This document shows positions 9,663 through 20,950 of a stretch of 64,000 nt of DNA, piece after piece (positions within the stretch are counted from its first letter, which is position 1; each line of letters begins with the position of its first letter). Origin of the DNA: Vanilla planifolia (lineage: Eukaryota > Streptophyta > Magnoliopsida > Asparagales > Orchidaceae); assembly GCA_023846275.1 (NCBI GenBank), contig CM043870.1, positions 6,633,527 through 6,697,526 on the forward strand, read 5' to 3'. A program made the translations under genes and the position numbers. Under the pieces are notes generated by a model. That model searched no databases. It was given only the letters and a program-made list of their open reading frames with translations, and was not told the origin of the DNA.

Positions 9663-12149
9663 CTAAACGGGAAGGTTGACAAATCCTTTGATGTTCGCTG
9701 AAGATTTGGTGTTGCTGCCAAACTCCGACGGAGGCAGCAAATCAGCACAGGAATTCGCCTCCCCGGAGTAAAAGATGGTGGGCTTTTCCGGCGTGGTCAG
9801 CTCCACCGACCCTTCGAGCATCTTCGCTACCTTCCCCATTGTCGGTCTCGCCTCGGCTTTGTCCTGCAAACACCACATCGCTGTCGTCACCATCCTTTCT
9901 GCCGTCTCCGCCTTCTCAACGTCGTCGGTGCTCCACGGCAACCTTTCATCCAAGACATCCTCCACCTTCCTCTCCACGAACACCTTGTCGTAAGCCCACC
10001 CCTGAAAGTACCAATCCACGCTGTCCAATGAATCCCGACGGAAATCCAAGCAACGGATTCCAGCCACCAGCTCTAGGAGCACCACACCGAAGCTGTAAAC
10101 GTCGGCCTTCGCTGTGATGGGTTCCTCGCTAATCACCCACTCCGGCGCCATGTAGCCCCTCGTCCCCCTTATCTTTGACATGCTCACCCTCTCCTTCTTG
10201 GTCGTCAGCTTAGAAAGCCCAAAGTCGGAAACCTTGGGGCAGAAGTTCTCGTCGAGGAGGATGTTCTCTGGCTTGATGTCGCAGTGGATTACCCATTCGA
10301 GGCACTCCTCGTGGAGGTATGCAATCGCCCGGGCGACGCCGAGGGCAATCCGGTAGCGAATGCCTAAGTCGAGCACCGGACGCGTTCCCCCGCTGACGAT
10401 TAGAGAATGGGTTTTACTCCTCCTGCCCTCTTCCTGCCCTGTTTCGGGGATTTCCGCCGGGGATTGGAAAAGGAACTTGTCGAGGGAGCCGTTGGGGATG
10501 TATTCGTAAACGAGGAGGCGCTGCTCCTTCTCGGCACAGAATCCCCAAATTCGAACAAGGTTGAGGTGGTGCATACGGGCCATGATGGTAACCTCCGCCC
10601 AGAAGTCGTTGTCCCCACCGGATCCCTTCCTGAGCTGTTTAACGGCCACTGTGCGGCCGTCATGGAGCTGCCCGCGGTAAACGGTGCCGTTGCCGCCGCT
10701 TCCGAGAATGTTGGAGAAGTTGGCGGTGGCCACACGGAGCTCTGCAAAGGAGAATCTTTTCGGGATCCCGCCGGGGAGGAACTCGAGCCCGAACATCCGG
10801 GCCATATCTCTGTACTTGGAGTACCGCCGTAGGAAGGCCATAAAACAGAGAGCACCAAGGAGGAGCTCTAGAGCTAACAGAGTCGACAAGATGGCGGCAT
10901 CCCTAATCGTGTTGTGCTTCTCTTTGGGAGGCACCGGGAGGGAGATGACTACAGGGCAGGCCGTTTCTATCATGGATGCAAGGTCTGTGAAGTTCGAGAA
11001 ATCGCTCTCGAAGCTCGACAGGCGGAGGAAGAGTGTAAACTCCGAGAAAGGCGACCAAAACCCATTGAGGAGTTCACCGTGAATGAAGCATGACTGCAAC
11101 CTGTTGAGCACGTAGGTGAAGGCGACGCAATTGGAGTTCGACAAGCAGCTGGATCGGCAACTGTTGAGATTTGCCAGAGGGAGATTGATGGAGCTGAATT
11201 CCGTCGTGAATTCGACGTTCTCGAGGGGGAGAAACTTGCTGCTGGGTAGGAAGCTCATCTTCCTCACACAGCCATGGGCGCTCGTACGGAAACCCGGAGC
11301 ACAGACGCATTTGGTGGCGGCGAAGGATGGGTTTGGGATGCAGATAGAGTTGGGACCGCACGTGTTGGGAATTATGCAGGGTTCTACCAATGCTACCCAT
11401 ACGACCTCCCACTGGCTAAGGTTTTGCAGGAGGCTGTACACGCGAAGATTCCCATCCGGATCGAGGGTGAGGCGGCGGAGAGTGCCTTTCTGACCGTAAT
11501 CGGAGGTGACCATGAAAATGGTGGGTTTGGAAGTTTCATCAATAAGGACGCCGTCGGAGTTAAGGTAGGAGATGCTCTGGATGGACCAAAAGTTACGGTT
11601 TTTGAAGAAGAGGTTCGTGCCGTCGAATCCGTAGTCGCCGGAAGAGAGATTGGCGGCTTTGGGAAGTCGCTGGTTGGGAAGGAGTGTATCGGACGGGGAG
11701 GAGAATGATGTCCAGTTGTTGAAGGTGAGGGACCCATCATTGTTCAGGCGGAGGGCTGAAGACTTAGAATCGGTAGAAGCAGAAAAATGGAGGAGGTTTG
11801 GTCCGGAACCTTCCGAGAGGATCAGTTCGCCTGTGGTTGATATAAAGAGGCGGGCTGAAAAGGGGACAGGGCTTGAAAGAGACCAAACTCGAGTTTGTTC
11901 AATCGAGACCTCGACCCAGACCGAAAACACGAAGAAGGAGAAGCTAGAAGGGGAAGGTAGGAACCCTGCGGCGAAGAGCGAGTTCTGGGAGCGCAAGGTG
12001 CGATTTTCCTGCCAAGGGTACCATTCCGGATCAGAGATAGAGAAGGAGGAAGATGAGGAAGAAAAGTTGCCGCTGCTATGGCCTTGAGATTGGCCCGATA
12101 TCGGAAGCAGGAGGAGGAGGAATAGGAACCGATGACAGAATACGGCCAT
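9663..12149 (-). CDS. G-type lectin S-receptor-like serine/threonine kinase
   Basis: A plasma-membrane receptor-like kinase, 828 residues, encoded by one intronless frame; it resembles the Arabidopsis At1g34300 type. In order: signal peptide (1-22), bulb-type (mannose-binding-like) lectin domain (about 40-170), EGF-like cysteine cluster (about 258-295), PAN-type domain with its cysteines (about 298-375), transmembrane helix (about 418-440), then the kinase. Kinase landmarks: glycine loop GSGGNG (483-488), lysine K504 in VAVK, catalytic loop HCDIKPEN (622-629), DFG (642-644), GTRGYMAPEW (662-671) and conserved ARPT (767-770). The catalytic loop has Cys before the Asp, so it is a non-RD kinase; non-RD receptor kinases are often linked to innate immune signalling. 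The usual Phe/Tyr of the glycine loop is Asn. An unusually long insert of about 35 residues (563-597) lies before the alpha-E region. ATG 12149 has a good context and directly starts the signal peptide. The gene looks intact. Its ligand is unknown. Confidence 0.95.
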   Translation of the reverse strand: MAVFCHRFLFLLLLLPISGQSQGHSSGNFSSSSSSFSISDPEWYPWQENRTLRSQNSLFAAGFLPSPSSFSFFVFSVWVEVSIEQTRVWSLSSPVPFSARLFISTTGELILSEGSGPNLLHFSASTDSKSSALRLNNDGSLTFNNWTSFSSPSDTLLPNQRLPKAANLSSGDYGFDGTNLFFKNRNFWSIQSISYLNSDGVLIDETSKPTIFMVTSDYGQKGTLRRLTLDPDGNLRVYSLLQNLSQWEVVWVALVEPCIIPNTCGPNSICIPNPSFAATKCVCAPGFRTSAHGCVRKMSFLPSSKFLPLENVEFTTEFSSINLPLANLNSCRSSCLSNSNCVAFTYVLNRLQSCFIHGELLNGFWSPFSEFTLFLRLSSFESDFSNFTDLASMIETACPVVISLPVPPKEKHNTIRDAAILSTLLALELLLGALCFMAFLRRYSKYRDMARMFGLEFLPGGIPKRFSFAELRVATANFSNILGSGGNGTVYRGQLHDGRTVAVKQLRKGSGGDNDFWAEVTIMARMHHLNLVRIWGFCAEKEQRLLVYEYIPNGSLDKFLFQSPAEIPETGQEEGRRSKTHSLIVSGGTRPVLDLGIRYRIALGVARAIAYLHEECLEWVIHCDIKPENILLDENFCPKVSDFGLSKLTTKKERVSMSKIRGTRGYMAPEWVISEEPITAKADVYSFGVVLLELVAGIRCLDFRRDSLDSVDWYFQGWAYDKVFVERKVEDVLDERLPWSTDDVEKAETAERMVTTAMWCLQDKAEARPTMGKVAKMLEGSVELTTPEKPTIFYSGEANSCADLLPPSEFGSNTKSSANIKGFVNLPV

Positions 12150-12927
12150 TCCTGAAGCCGCCCATTAGTTTGGCATCGGCCCATATAATACCCGAAAGAA
12201 ACGACGGCAAACTAATTTTTTTATTTTTCACTTGTTTTTTATTTAAAAATCTATTTTATTCGCATGCATTATTTTAATAATAATTCCTTATATGATTAAT
12301 TCTTCCTGATATTTAGAAATTTTGCCGGCCAGCATTATAAACTTTAAAAAATGTATACATTTTGGCCTAAAGTTGAACAATGGCTGAAGGAATATAGACA
12401 ATATATGTTTTCATGTCATGTCTTTCTCTTTATTATTATAAGTTTTATTTGGTATTGTTGAGGATGATTAGATATTGTTTTAAGTTGAAAAAATATTAGA
12501 AAGAATTCATATATTTTATATTTTATATATCAAATGGATAAGATTGCATTATTTAGATTATTGTTTCTTCTTCATGTATTTAGAAAATTAAGAGTAAATT
12601 GGTTTTAGTTTGATTTATTAATGTTATTTGTAAAACCTTTCTTATTTAACATTTTGTACTCAATTTTCAAAATGGACACCATAAAATAATTAAGTGCTTT
12701 ATAAATTCAAATTTTTTCATGAAATATGAACAAAATCTCATGATAGACTTCAAAGATTTTTTTTATTTAATTGATTCATTTGTGCTATATTCCTATGTTG
12801 CTATCTCCATTGATAGCATAAGAAATTGTCAAATTATTTTATTCAAAAGATTATTTGCATTTTTAATTCTTTGAACTAAGAAGATGCTATTCTATTATTT
12901 AGTAACGTATTTTGATAATACATCATT

Positions 12928-12929
<2 letters not shown>

Positions 12930-13005
<76 letters not shown>
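12930..13005. repeat. (TA)n microsatellite, about 38 units
   Basis: An uninterrupted TA run of about 76 bp. It is self-complementary and can extrude as a cruciform. Confidence 0.95.
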
Positions 13006-13009
<4 letters not shown>

Positions 13010-14469
13010 TTGTTATTTAATTTATGTATGTGTTAATAAAATAATATTTATACATATTTTAAGAACATTTTAAGAAGATTTAGCATGTGTATTATGTTAA
13101 ATAATAATCTTAAAAAGAGTATTAGTTTGTATTTTCAAAGTTTAAGCTTATAGGTGTTACCTATATTGGAGAACCACATGTTTAAAATCACATGAAATCT
13201 TATCTATTGGTCGGTATGCACGACTTGTTCATTAGATCATGTTTGTACCCCATTTGTCTCCTTTCATCACATTGTTGATTCTAACATAGCACAACAATTA
13301 TTTTATTTTATTTATAAGAATCATTATAGAGATTCTCTTTGCAAGAGCTCCATTATTAAAGGCTTCTATTAACCCTTAGTTGTTAGTTCATCATAAAGCT
13401 CCTCCTTTGCCATCAACCAAAATGAACTATTCAATTAATATATTGAGATGGAAATGCCCTCTTTAGTATTTTCTTGGATGGATATTTGTCAACAAGTTTT
13501 TCTATGGACCAATTTGTCATACTATAATCGTGTAGCCTTTGTTCCTATGAACAAAAATATTCTTTTTGATGAGATCTTCTTGATCTTAACACAAAAGCTA
13601 GACTTTGAACAAATGCATTCTTCATTTATGGAAACAATGCCCCAAACATCACATCCATTGGAATGCACTTTTTGTTTAAAGAAAAGAATGTAATCTTTGA
13701 AAGATATGAGAATTTTTTTAATATATTATTTGAAAAAAATAAATTATATAGTAATTAAAATTATAAAAAAGTATGTTTTTCAGACGACAGATTGAAGTTT
13801 TAAAAAAGGGAGAGGATTTTTCAACATCATCATTGATAAAAAAAATTTATTAAATTATGATCTTTATGACTTATAGAATCTTTTATGAATTATAAAATTT
13901 TCTAAAATTTTGTACTTCCTTAAAAAAGTGATGTGAGCCTTAAGAAGAATGTGAATTCAAATAGTAAAATATAAATTATTTTAAAATTATTTGAACAAAT
14001 TTTATAAAAATTAAACTTGAATCATAAAACAAAATATTGGAGTCATAGAAATAGATTATCATAAATATTTTTAGAATAAAAAAATAATTATCAAATGATG
14101 TTAATTTTTTTTTTAATTTTATGAAAAATAATAAATTTTATTAAGAGTCTAATGGTATCAATTTCATGAAAATTGGATATTTCTTGATCATAAAATAAGT
14201 TACCAAATTTACAAAAAATTAATAATTTATTATTCATAAGATTTTTTGGAGAAGAAACATAATTAGAAATATCAATTGAAGTTGAGAAAATACGAAAAAT
14301 ATTATGACGAGTAGAATTTTATAAGAAAAATATTTTAGGTTGAGAAAATTTTTAGAGATCTTTTGGATTGAAAAATTTGAAAATTTCAAATACTCTTAAG
14401 ATTTTAATTAAACCAAAACCTAATATTTGGTTTCCCTTATTTTTCTTAATCCCTAAAAGAGAAGGTGAC

Positions 14470-14890
14470 GTCTAAATTCATGAAAGGGCCAACAAAGATC
14501 AATTGATGCTAGTCAAAGTGTTAGAAGGCAAGAGGATGACTTATGAGGAGATACTCAATAATGTCAATGAAAGATTTTGGCCATTAAAGGGAAAAGAGAA
14601 GTTTAGAAGAGTGTTAAGCAAGGTGGCATGTGAAAATATTAAGGAAAAGTCTATATAAAGGTAGCTAAACAAAAGGAAGTTTGTGGATATTAAGACTATT
14701 GTGAGGACAGATTACAAGGAAATTTCTTGAGTTGCTTTGGAAACAATTGAGAAAGGTCGGGAGAAATTCAAGGAAATCTTGTTTTTGTCTTGGCAAGAAA
14801 GTGAATTGGGAAAATTACTTTGAGTAAATAACCAAGAGAAGAAAAATAGAGTGAAAAGAATTAAGCTTGGTGAAATTCATGAGAGGTCTC
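14470..14890 (+). other. Coding-like remnant of unknown origin
   Basis: This stretch is less AT-rich than its surroundings. One frame reads for about 50 codons with ordinary protein composition, including KVLEGKRMTYEEILNNVNER and WPLKGKEKF. I do not recognise the family. It is most likely the decayed inside of a transposable element or of an old gene. No splice sites, promoter or intact start could be assigned. Confidence 0.3.
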
Positions 14891-15991
14891 ACTAATAATT
14901 CATATCATAAACATCACAATTATTTTGGAGATGCATGATGTAATAGCATGGTTGTTAAATTGTGTCATGTTGATACTTAGAATTGTTGTATCAATCACAT
15001 GTTGCCTTTTCTTATTCTTATTTTTCATGCATAGTATCAAATATATATGCCATTTTATTATGAGCATTGCATGAGGGTTGGGAAAATTATAACAAATTTT
15101 GAAGTCATTAAAATTTCCTAAAAAGGTATAAATGTATAATATGATAAAATAATATGAAATAGATCTAAGCCACCATAAAGGAAAAAGGGATAATATTCTA
15201 AAAGTTTTTGAACTAGCATGAAATCTCATAGTTGTAACTTGATGAGAAAGGATTTTAGAAAGATATAACCCAATGATGAGAGAATTGACCTACAAAGTCC
15301 AAATTGTGGTGAAATCTTAGACCAATTAAACTCAAAAAAAAAAAAAAAAAATCAAATGATTAATAATAAGGTAATTGAAATAAAATGACATCAAAAGAAT
15401 TATAAAATTATTTCTCATTTACATAAGCATGAGTATTTTTGAATTATTTTATTTGTTCCATTTACTAAATTTTATAGTCATGTGATAAATTCATGACCCA
15501 ATAATATATTGATTTAGATGCATAAATAAATAAATTGTTTGTTAAGTTTACGTCTATTGGCTCAACTTATTTAATAATATTGGAAACACTAAAACATAGT
15601 ATAAGATCTTATGAGAGCAATGAATATAAAAATAATGTATTACTTTACTATTTTATTATTACACTAGAGATTATGTATTAGGCTTTTAGTTAATATTATA
15701 TTAGATGGATCTTTATCGACAAACTATTTTAATTAAATTTATGCATATTTTCTAGATTATTATACTAAAAAATTTTAAATGTGGTTTGCTAATGTGAAAG
15801 AATTCTATTTTCATAATTTTTTACAAAAATATTATTAGAGATAATGTTACTTATTAAAAAACCAGCAAAACATATTTTTTCAAAAGAGAAATTGGCTTAA
15901 CTTTATTTTACAAATGAATAATAGCTTCTAAAAAAATCGTATATCGTATTTTGTTATGATAAAAATGTTTTTAATATTTTGATTTATTACA

Positions 15992-16120
<129 letters not shown>

Positions 16121-16769
16121 ATTTATATATAAATAAAAAATGAGATGTTAAAAAAGTGGTTTTAGAGTTGTAAAAATTATAAGGTGGAGAATCATTGTTA
16201 CACTTAATTTTTTCTTTCCAAAATCATAAGTACAAGCAATCCAAATTTATAATTTCAAATACAATTATAATTTTATTATAAATTTATATAAAATATTATC
16301 TTGCTAGAAATCTACAAATTAATAAGCTATTGAATCTAATCAAATCCAAAGCATCACTGTGAATATTTGGCAAAGTTTGATAAAAAAAATATATTAATAA
16401 CTATCGAGTTCAAATAAATATTTTAATAAAATCTATGTCTAAATAATACAATTGATAACAAAGAAATATCCAATATGCTACTACTGATAATGAAATAAAG
16501 GTGATGAATGTCCAATAGCTACACTAACTCTAATAATCTTTAACTCGACTCTATAGAACTCTTAGCTCTTTGATCTTGTAAAAATATAGAGCTAAGCTTG
16601 GAGACTCAATAGAAAAGTTTTGAACCATACTATAATATTAACATGTAATTATCAGGTAATATGGATATAATAACTAAATAAATCATAAATGACATTAATT
16701 TCTAATTACAATAAGACAATACTATCTTGTTAAGTTAATATATATTATTATAATATAGCTAACTAGTTA

Positions 16770-19700
16770 TATATATATATATATATACTTATATATGTAT
16801 ACTTATATGTGTGATTAATAATAAAAAAAATTATCTTCTTTTTGACCTAATTTTTTATCATCCAAATGAAATTTGATCCTAATTATGTTCAAAAGAAAAC
16901 CTTCATGCTGCAAATTTGGTTCTCTCACTAACCTTATTACTACAAAGATTTTCAACTATTGCTTCTGTCTTAACGTCATGCAAATATCGGAATAACTCAT
17001 ACATTGTAAGTGAGAAAAGGCTTGTTGAATAATTTAAATTACCAAAATATATTTTCATGTTAAATAAAGTTTAAAAAAATATATTTCAACAATAAAAAGA
17101 TATGTTCTCTTTTTGCGAATGGAAGCATAGCTTTCTTCCAACTCAGGGCTGAAGTATTCTTTTGTTTGAATCCACTCATTCTCATAATAAAAAAATAATA
17201 AAAATTTAATTATTTACATATAAAATTTAATTTCTTAAAATGATTTTTCTCATATTTCAAATATTTTGATGCTATGACGATTCAGATGGCAACCCCAAGT
17301 GCCGTGTTGGCCACAATATAAATAAAAATATTATTTATTTTCTATCAATATGCATATTAATCCTGTAATTTATTTTTTCTTATTTTATTTTAACTATACT
17401 TTATTAAAAAATAGTACTAAAAAACATCTTTAAACAAAATACTTCAAAAAATATTTAATATACCAACAGGCTCAAATGAACTTTGGAGTTCAACAGGACA
17501 TGCTTATGATATTTTATGAAGACTATGAAGTAACTATGACCTATTGGAGATAAAGAGAGATCATGACTTTAAGGTTGTAAAAGATTTATTGCTTAAATTA
17601 TTATATTTCTAATTGAAATCATCATTATAAGTTCTAACCCAATTAGCTTAAAACATTTTCAATATTCAATTTGTTAGGCTACCTAGAGGTGTAACAAAAA
17701 GACAATAAGAGAATTCAAGTAGAACAAAAATGATAAAACAACATAGAAAAAAATAAATTTGTTTATATAAAAAAATTTTAAATGAAAACAAACAGTAGAG
17801 AAATAAACATGAGATCATTTATGCTTGCATCATGAATAAAATATTGATCTTAAGGAGATCATGTCATACTCTATAGCAATGGTGGGGACATCTTATTTAT
17901 TTATTTTTTATCTCTCAATTTGAGTAATGTGAAATAGACAAATTATTATTTTGGAATCTTGAAAGTTGAAGATTTCAATGAATGAGAGTTAAAAAAAATA
18001 AGAGAAGAACACATTTTATAAATCAAATTGAATATGAAAGTTAACTTAATTAACAAAAGTAAGAAAAAAATATTTGTATAAAAACTTTTAAGTATATATA
18101 TTATAAATAGAAATTAAGAGGTACAAGAGAATATTTGGAGCTTGAGAATTTTAGTAGAAAGAATATTTTTTCTTTGATGAGACATCTCTCAAGTGAAATA
18201 TATTAGTATGCAATTGATGTTGGGTATAATTATGATGTATAACCCAACTTTGAAACAAATCAATTTTAAATTATATTCATTATAACCTTGAAGATAAAAT
18301 ATTTGTGATTTATGATGTGTTTTGAAGATCAGTTGAAAAGAGAAGCTTATCTGCAACATAAAGGAGTCGATAAAACCTCAAGCATGACTTATAATACTAA
18401 TATTTAAGTTTTGGCAAGTGGATTCATAAGTATACAAGGTGTAATTTGGAGCAATGGTACCATTATAATAAATTTGATTACTATATTATCTTGCTTCCTT
18501 AAGTTAATCTATGATGATATATGATTTAGTATGTGGATGATTAATGAGTTGAAGAAACACATATATAGAACTTTAGAGAAAAATATAGATGATGTAAGTT
18601 AATGTTTGATATGAGAAAATTAAAGAATAAATAAAAAACTATATAATATAGATAAAATTATATCTAAAAAGTATTTGATCAATTTAAACTTTCAAATTTT
18701 AGGCATAAAGACACTCCATTTGAAAATAACTTCAATTTACATATACTTCAAAGTTATTTAAAAAGAGTTTAGTTATATGACTAAGAAATCATTTTTTATT
18801 TATTTCTAAAAGTATTGTATGTCATGACTTATAAATGAATGATATTGTATATGAAATTAAAGACATTAATCTTTATATAACTGGCTAAGATTATACATAT
18901 TAAAAATAATAGACATAATTTTATGATTTATAAATAATGATTATAACTATGAGATTATAATTCTTATACTAACTTGAGAAGGGGCATTAATGATAAAAAC
19001 TAATTACCAAGTTATATCTTTATAGGTAAGGACATAAAAATAAATTGAATATCATAAATTCAAAAATGCATGCAAGTAAAAATATGAAGAACATTACCAT
19101 TTAAGATAATAGGCTCAAAAATATTTTGAAAGAATTTGAAAAATAATAATAAGATTATAATTCTCTCAATGATAGTTAAAGTACTCTTTGTAATACAACA
19201 AATTATTTATTTTGCTCAAGGATAAAACACATTTAAGAAAACTATTTTCGTATCAACTAATTGGTAGATGATAGAGATCTATCATTGATGAAATGCTTTG
19301 GTATTAAAATAGTAAATATATTGCTCAAGTTGATTATGATCAACAAACTATAAATATTTTATGCATCATAATAAAAAAAAGATAAGTTTGAAAGACTAAA
19401 AAAAGAATAATTTATCATATCAAAAAAAATTTTTAAAAAAACAATTTATCATTCTTATAGATTAGGACCATTAAAGTGTTGAGTTTCCTTAAGAATATTA
19501 AGACTAATTGAAGTAACAATCATAATTATATCAAATTGATGATAAAACTAACTCACAAGGACAAGAAATTATAGATGTAATTCATAGCCATTCTCTAAGT
19601 TATACTCATGCATGACATTGATTGGTATTCAATAGTTAAGCATAAGAAAAAGACATGCATGAAAAAAATGTTAGATCAAGACTTAATGATTAAGTGTTAT

Positions 19701-20950
19701 CGTCACAAATATTTTTCTTTTAACGAGTTATTGTCCCTCTCGCTAAGGATTTTTCACTTAAATTTAAAAACTATTTTTTTTTCTTATTAACTTATTCTTA
19801 TTTTCTAACACCATTATTTTTCCATGATAAATAAATTTTTATTAAACTTTTATTAAAATATGATAGATGAGGCCAAGAACGACTAAAGCTAAAAAAACTT
19901 CAACAAATTGATCATTGAAATGGGAAAATTAAAAAAAATATTATATCATTTATGTGGGATGATGTGACTTCTTCCACTAACAAAAATAAGAATGAATTTG
20001 AAAAACAATTTATTTTATTTGTCATATTTTTTAAATTTTTATTTACAATGAAATAAAGAAGTCATTAGGGTTAATATAGATATTGACATAAAGATTACTT
20101 TTTACTTTTGGTGAAAAAAATACTTTTAGTAATTTTTGCATGCTATTGAACAATAAAAACCAATTCAAATAGATAGTTATATACACTTTGTTTAGATTTT
20201 TATCACAAAAGTTTTTTTTAGAAAAAGTTTATCACAAAAATTGTATATTTGGTGATCATATTTTTTAACCACATGTGTATCACCTTTATCAACATAAATA
20301 TTTAGCTCATGTTTTTATTATCCTTAGATGTCATATCAAACCTTTAAGATGTTCAATTGAAGTTAAACTATAATGCCCAAATATAATAATGAGTAAATAT
20401 TGAGTGATATCCTAAAAGAGAGAAATTAATCAACAAAGAGAAATTTTTTATAAGACATTTAAGGGTCTAGGAATAAATTATTTAACATCATAATTAAAGG
20501 AGAGATGTTAGTTTGGGTACGAGACATCATTATCTTAAAATATTAAGACATCTTTTGATGATAAACTTATGTAAAATCGTATAAAAACTCTATAATTATG
20601 TATATTATGATTGAAATAATTTTGGACATGTGACTATATAAGAAAAGTTTCTATGTGAATGATGAATTAAGCATAGGTTGGAATGAGCTGACCTGATAGG
20701 ATAATATATTGATATAATGAGATTAAAATATCATAAAAATAATAGAGCTAATAAGTTATGAGTATTTACTTGAATCAATATAATGTGGTAGATCATATTT
20801 GTGATGATTTGATAGAATTAACAAAGTCTTAAGTCTAATTGAAAGGATTTGATAAAATCCATGAGAAAGAGAGTTTACAATGTGATAAAATGAATTATAA
20901 AGACATGTTATAACTTATGACTTCTCTGAGATATAATTATTATATAAATT
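16770..20950 (+). repeat. Long direct repeat, left copy (possible old 5' LTR)
   Basis: This stretch matches 34.92-39.0 kb in the same orientation and the same order. Shared landmarks include AAAACCTTCATGCTGCAAAT (copy B has CG and A variants), AAGTATACAAGG near 18431, ATAATAAATTTGATTACTAT near 18465, ATTAATGAGTTGAAGAAAC near 18540, and GCATGACATTGATTGGT near 19610. The copies are clearly diverged, so the duplication is old. Spacing and a gag gene lying between them fit the LTRs of one Ty3/gypsy element, but I could not see TG...CA ends, target site duplications or a primer binding site. Otherwise they are two copies of a dispersed repeat. Limits are approximate. Confidence 0.55.

Larger units (their letters stand above)
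12150..15990. other. AT-rich spacer upstream of the lectin receptor kinase
   Basis: The first about 100 bp hold the 5' flank of the kinase gene; a possible minus-strand TATA (ATTATATGG, near 12182-12190) would give a very short leader and is uncertain. The rest is AT-rich, with one long (TA)n run at 12930-13005 and a coding-like remnant near 14.47-14.89 kb. No intact gene is seen. The short open frames 13448-13693 (+) and 14900-15229 (-) resemble nothing I know. Confidence 0.45.

Noticed and set aside
10400-12087. Several open frames opposite or out of frame with the lectin receptor kinase
   Set aside because: They are shadows of a GC-rich 828-codon gene and have no independent domain or signal.
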